Below, one piece after another: positions 62,041 through 64,000 of a stretch of 64,000 nucleotides of DNA. This DNA comes from GCA-002708315 sp964460905 (lineage in GTDB: Bacteria > Bacteroidota > Bacteroidia > Bacteroidales > F082). Where the stretch lies: the NCBI GenBank assembly GCA_964460905.1, contig CAYWRM010000003.1:62001-126000 (forward strand), written 5' to 3'. A program made the position numbers and the translations under genes. Position 1 is the stretch's first letter. Each line of letters begins with the position of its first letter. The notes beneath the pieces are model-generated. The model made no database searches. It had not been told where the DNA came from and worked only from the letters and a program-made list of their open reading frames with translations.

Positions 62041-62916
62041 TTAATTCTTTTTGGAAATAGTTTTTCTTTTGCGTTTAGGTTTACCTTCTGGTGTTGGAGT
62101 GGTTCCTTTTTCTGCTGACTTATCAGCTGCATCTTCAGCTATTTCAATTGCTTCAGATTTGGATTTAATATCTAGTTCTTCAACTTTTGCAGAAGCTTCA
62201 TCTTTCACATCTTGTTTTTCTTTAGCCATCTTGCGTTCGCCTAAGCCTTCACCAATAGCCTGTACCATTGTGTTAACAATAAGGTGAATTGATTTTGAAG
62301 CATCATCATTTGCAGGAATTGCAAAATCAATTAAAGTAGGGTCGGTATTTGTATCTACCATTGCAAAAATAGGGATATTCAATTTTCTTGCTTCAGCAAC
62401 AGCAATCTTTTCTTTGTTAATATCAACAATAAAAAGTGCTGCGGGAATACGACTCATATCTGAAATACTACCAAGGTTTTTTTCAAGCTTAGCACGTTCA
62501 CGTGTAATTTGGAGTCTTTCTCTTTTAGATAGGTTCTCCCATGAACTAGTAGATGCCATTTTATCGATGTTATCCATTTTTCGCACGGCTTTGCGTATTG
62601 TTGCAAAGTTTGTAAGCATTCCACCAGGCCAGCGTTCAGTAACGTAAGGCATATTTACCTTTTTTACTAAATCAGCTACTAAGTATTTAGCCTGTTTTTT
62701 TGTAGCTACAAATAATATTCTGCGACCCGATTTTGCTATTTGCTTAATAGCATTCTGGGCTTCTTCAAGTTTAGCCTGTGTTTTATACAGGTCAATAATG
62801 TGAATGCCATTACGTTCCATAAAAATATATGGAGCCATATTTGGATTCCACTTTCTTCGCAAATGACCAAAATGTACACCTGCGTCAAGCATTTCGTCAA
62901 AACTAACTTTTGCCAT
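62041..62916 (-). CDS. rpsB: Ribosomal protein S2 (uS2)
   Basis: The 291-residue protein starts with LDAGVHFGHLRRKWNPNMAPYI (split), typical of S2; TERWPGGMLTNF near 92 and VDTNTDPTLIDFAIPANDDA near 187 are family landmarks. The C-terminal ~55 residues are a K/E/D-rich tail ending in a basic KPKRKRKTISKKN-type stretch, beyond the usual ~230-residue core, as in other Bacteroidota. It is first in the rpsB-tsf pair. Confidence 0.97.
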   Translation of the reverse strand: MAKVSFDEMLDAGVHFGHLRRKWNPNMAPYIFMERNGIHIIDLYKTQAKLEEAQNAIKQIAKSGRRILFVATKKQAKYLVADLVKKVNMPYVTERWPGGMLTNFATIRKAVRKMDNIDKMASTSSWENLSKRERLQITRERAKLEKNLGSISDMSRIPAALFIVDINKEKIAVAEARKLNIPIFAMVDTNTDPTLIDFAIPANDDASKSIHLIVNTMVQAIGEGLGERKMAKEKQDVKDEASAKVEELDIKSKSEAIEIAEDAADKSAEKGTTPTPEGKPKRKRKTISKKN

Positions 62917-62951
62917 CTTAATTTTTTTAATTTGTTTACATTCTCTTTTTC

Positions 62952-62990
62952 AATTACTGAATAGCTCCAATAAAGGAGGTTACAGTAATT
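62952..62990 (-). other. Stem-loop upstream of rpsB
   Basis: An 8-bp outer stem (AATTACTG at 62952-62959 with CAGTAATT at 62983-62990) encloses an inner CTCC/GGAG stem (62965-62968 with 62975-62978). It lies 36 bp before the rpsB ATG and 34 bp after the rpsI stop. It could be an S2 autoregulatory leader or a weak terminator of rplM-rpsI. Confidence 0.4.
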
Positions 62991-63023
62991 TGGATACTAA
63001 ACTCTTTCCAATGTATGTGAAAA

Positions 63024-63410
63024 CTATCGTTTACTGAACTGGAATTTCTTACGAGCCTTAGGTTGTCCTGGTTTTTTACGCTCAACCATTCGTGGATCTC
63101 TCTTCATTAATCCTTTTGCTTTAAGTACGGGACGGTATTCAGGGTCAATCTGAACAAGTGCGCGGGAAATCCCTAAACGCAATGCTTCTGCCTGACCAGC
63201 ATAACCTCCACCTTTAAGATTAACTTTTATGTTGTATTTGCCTATATTTTCGGTAAGATGAAGAGGCTGTTCAACAACATAATGTAGGATTGCAGTTGGA
63301 AAATAATCTTTATAATCACGATTATTAATAGTGATTTTTCCATCTCCATCCTGAAGATAAACCCTGGCTACAGCAGTTTTTCTTCTGCCTAATGCATTAA
63401 CTACTTCCAT
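63024..63410 (-). CDS. rpsI: Ribosomal protein S9 (uS9)
   Basis: The 128-residue protein has the family start ALGRRKTAVARVYL near 5, LKGGGYAGQAEALRLGISRAL near 65 (split), and the C-terminal basic tail ending FQFSKR, which reaches the P-site tRNA. It follows rplM by 6 bp. Confidence 0.97.
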   Translation of the reverse strand: MEVVNALGRRKTAVARVYLQDGDGKITINNRDYKDYFPTAILHYVVEQPLHLTENIGKYNIKVNLKGGGYAGQAEALRLGISRALVQIDPEYRPVLKAKGLMKRDPRMVERKKPGQPKARKKFQFSKR

Positions 63411-63416
63411 GGTATA

Positions 63417-63872
63417 TTATCTAATTGATTTTAAATTGATTTTCTTTGGTTTTTGTGCTTGCTGTTCGTGTTCGGAACCGGCATACACATATAGGTTGCG
63501 AAAAAGATCAGCTCCAAGAATAGTTTTTGGAAGCATACCTTTAATTGCTTTCTCAACCATTGCAGTAGGTTTTCTTTCCATTAATTCGCGTGCTGTTAGT
63601 GACCTTTGACCACCAGGATATCCACTGTGACGTATATACTCTTTTGCGTCCCATTTGTTTCCTGTAAGTCTTATCTTATCAGCATTAATGATAATCACAT
63701 TATCACCACAATCAACGTGTGGTGTGTAGTTTGGTTTGTGTTTTCCACGAAGAATCTTAGCAGCAGCTGATGCCATTCTTCCCAATATTTCATTTTCAGC
63801 ATCAATCAACACCCACTCTTTATTTACGGTGTTTGCGTTTGCGCTAACTGTCTTATAACTTAATGTATTCAT
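63417..63872 (-). CDS. rplM: Ribosomal protein L13 (uL13)
   Basis: The 151-residue protein has WVLIDAENEILGRMAS near 20, ILRGKHKPNYTPHVDCGD near 40 and HSGYPGGQRSLTARELMERKP near 82 (split). It is first in the rplM-rpsI pair with a strong promoter upstream. Confidence 0.97.
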   Translation of the reverse strand: MNTLSYKTVSANANTVNKEWVLIDAENEILGRMASAAAKILRGKHKPNYTPHVDCGDNVIIINADKIRLTGNKWDAKEYIRHSGYPGGQRSLTARELMERKPTAMVEKAIKGMLPKTILGADLFRNLYVYAGSEHEQQAQKPKKINLKSIR

Positions 63873-63924
63873 CTATCTTATTGTTCCTTAAGTAGTTTAC
63901 TTAATACGCCTTAAAATCGGGCTG

Positions 63925-63956
63925 CAAAAATAGAAACTATTTTCCGAACAACCAAA
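63925..63956 (-). promoter_or_regulatory. Promoter of rplM-rpsI
   Basis: On the minus strand -7 TATTTTTG (63932-63925) lies 20 bp from -33 TTTG (63956-63953). It gives a leader of about 45 nt to the rplM ATG. Confidence 0.65.
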
Positions 63957-64000
63957 TTTGTAAACAATTTAATGTGGATAAAATTTAAATTGTTTTAGCA

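Noticed and set aside
1..64000. tRNA, rRNA, CRISPR or prophage content
   Set aside because: Intergenic gaps were read for cloverleaf signatures, spaced repeats and phage or integrase genes; none was found.

Overview
The window is a low-GC stretch of a Bacteroidota chromosome. The evidence is: promoters of the -7 TAnnTTTG / -33 TTG type throughout; a protein with a type IX secretion C-terminal domain; a sigma/FecR/TonB-receptor signalling trio; the uppS-bamA-ompH-ompH order; glycine-lipid acyltransferase genes next to each other; and an hpt-adk pair. The purine-catabolic island and the molybdenum hydroxylase suggest an organism that can live anaerobically. I cannot name the genus. No rRNA, tRNA, CRISPR array or insertion sequence was seen.

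1-12800: a purine and heterocycle catabolism island. One minus-strand run carries a YgfK-type iron-sulfur flavoenzyme, two fold-type-II PLP enzymes, a FAD-domain-less xanthine-dehydrogenase-like molybdenum hydroxylase (XdhD type), an SsnA-type aminohydrolase and, cut by the left edge, the start of a dihydropyrimidinase. Divergently, a MocA/YgfJ-like nucleotidyltransferase and XdhC would mature the molybdenum enzyme. It resembles the E. coli yge-ssnA-ygf cluster but carries different PLP enzymes. A palindromic repeat and a four-helix-bundle (23S intervening-sequence type) cassette interrupt it.

12900-17100: an orphan TPR histidine kinase and a secreted four-repeat lamin-tail protein with a recent 456-bp internal duplication.

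17400-27530: a phosphate/polyanion neighbourhood. DUF47 is coupled to a PiT phosphate transporter that carries an extra membrane helix, a coiled coil and a LuxR-type DNA-binding domain. Next come an OprO/P-like porin, a lamin-tail lipoprotein, an SdiA-regulated-type beta-propeller lipoprotein, two paralogous CYTH-like proteins, a classical CYTH protein and an SLC13 anion symporter. This is the best candidate for an undescribed system.

27600-30600: purine nucleotide genes (a head-to-tail double adenylate kinase, hpt, purE) and an O-methyltransferase. 30700-47700: mostly housekeeping genes: potassium channel, PrsW-like protein, cupin-rsgA, CBS protein, a small Omp85 protein, nadK, a DUF6089-like protein, uppS, bamA, two OmpH/Skp chaperones, glsA/glsB-type acyltransferases, engB, a biotin-dependent carboxyltransferase with its biotin carrier, and an MmcQ/YjbR protein.

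47700-61100: a TonB receptor with FecR and ECF sigma factor, a lipoprotein, two thioredoxins, mutS2, a TetR-ABC export operon with matching operator-like sites, small cysteine proteins, ferredoxin-NADP reductase and an outer-membrane protein. 61100-64000: translation genes tsf, rpsB, rpsI and rplM.
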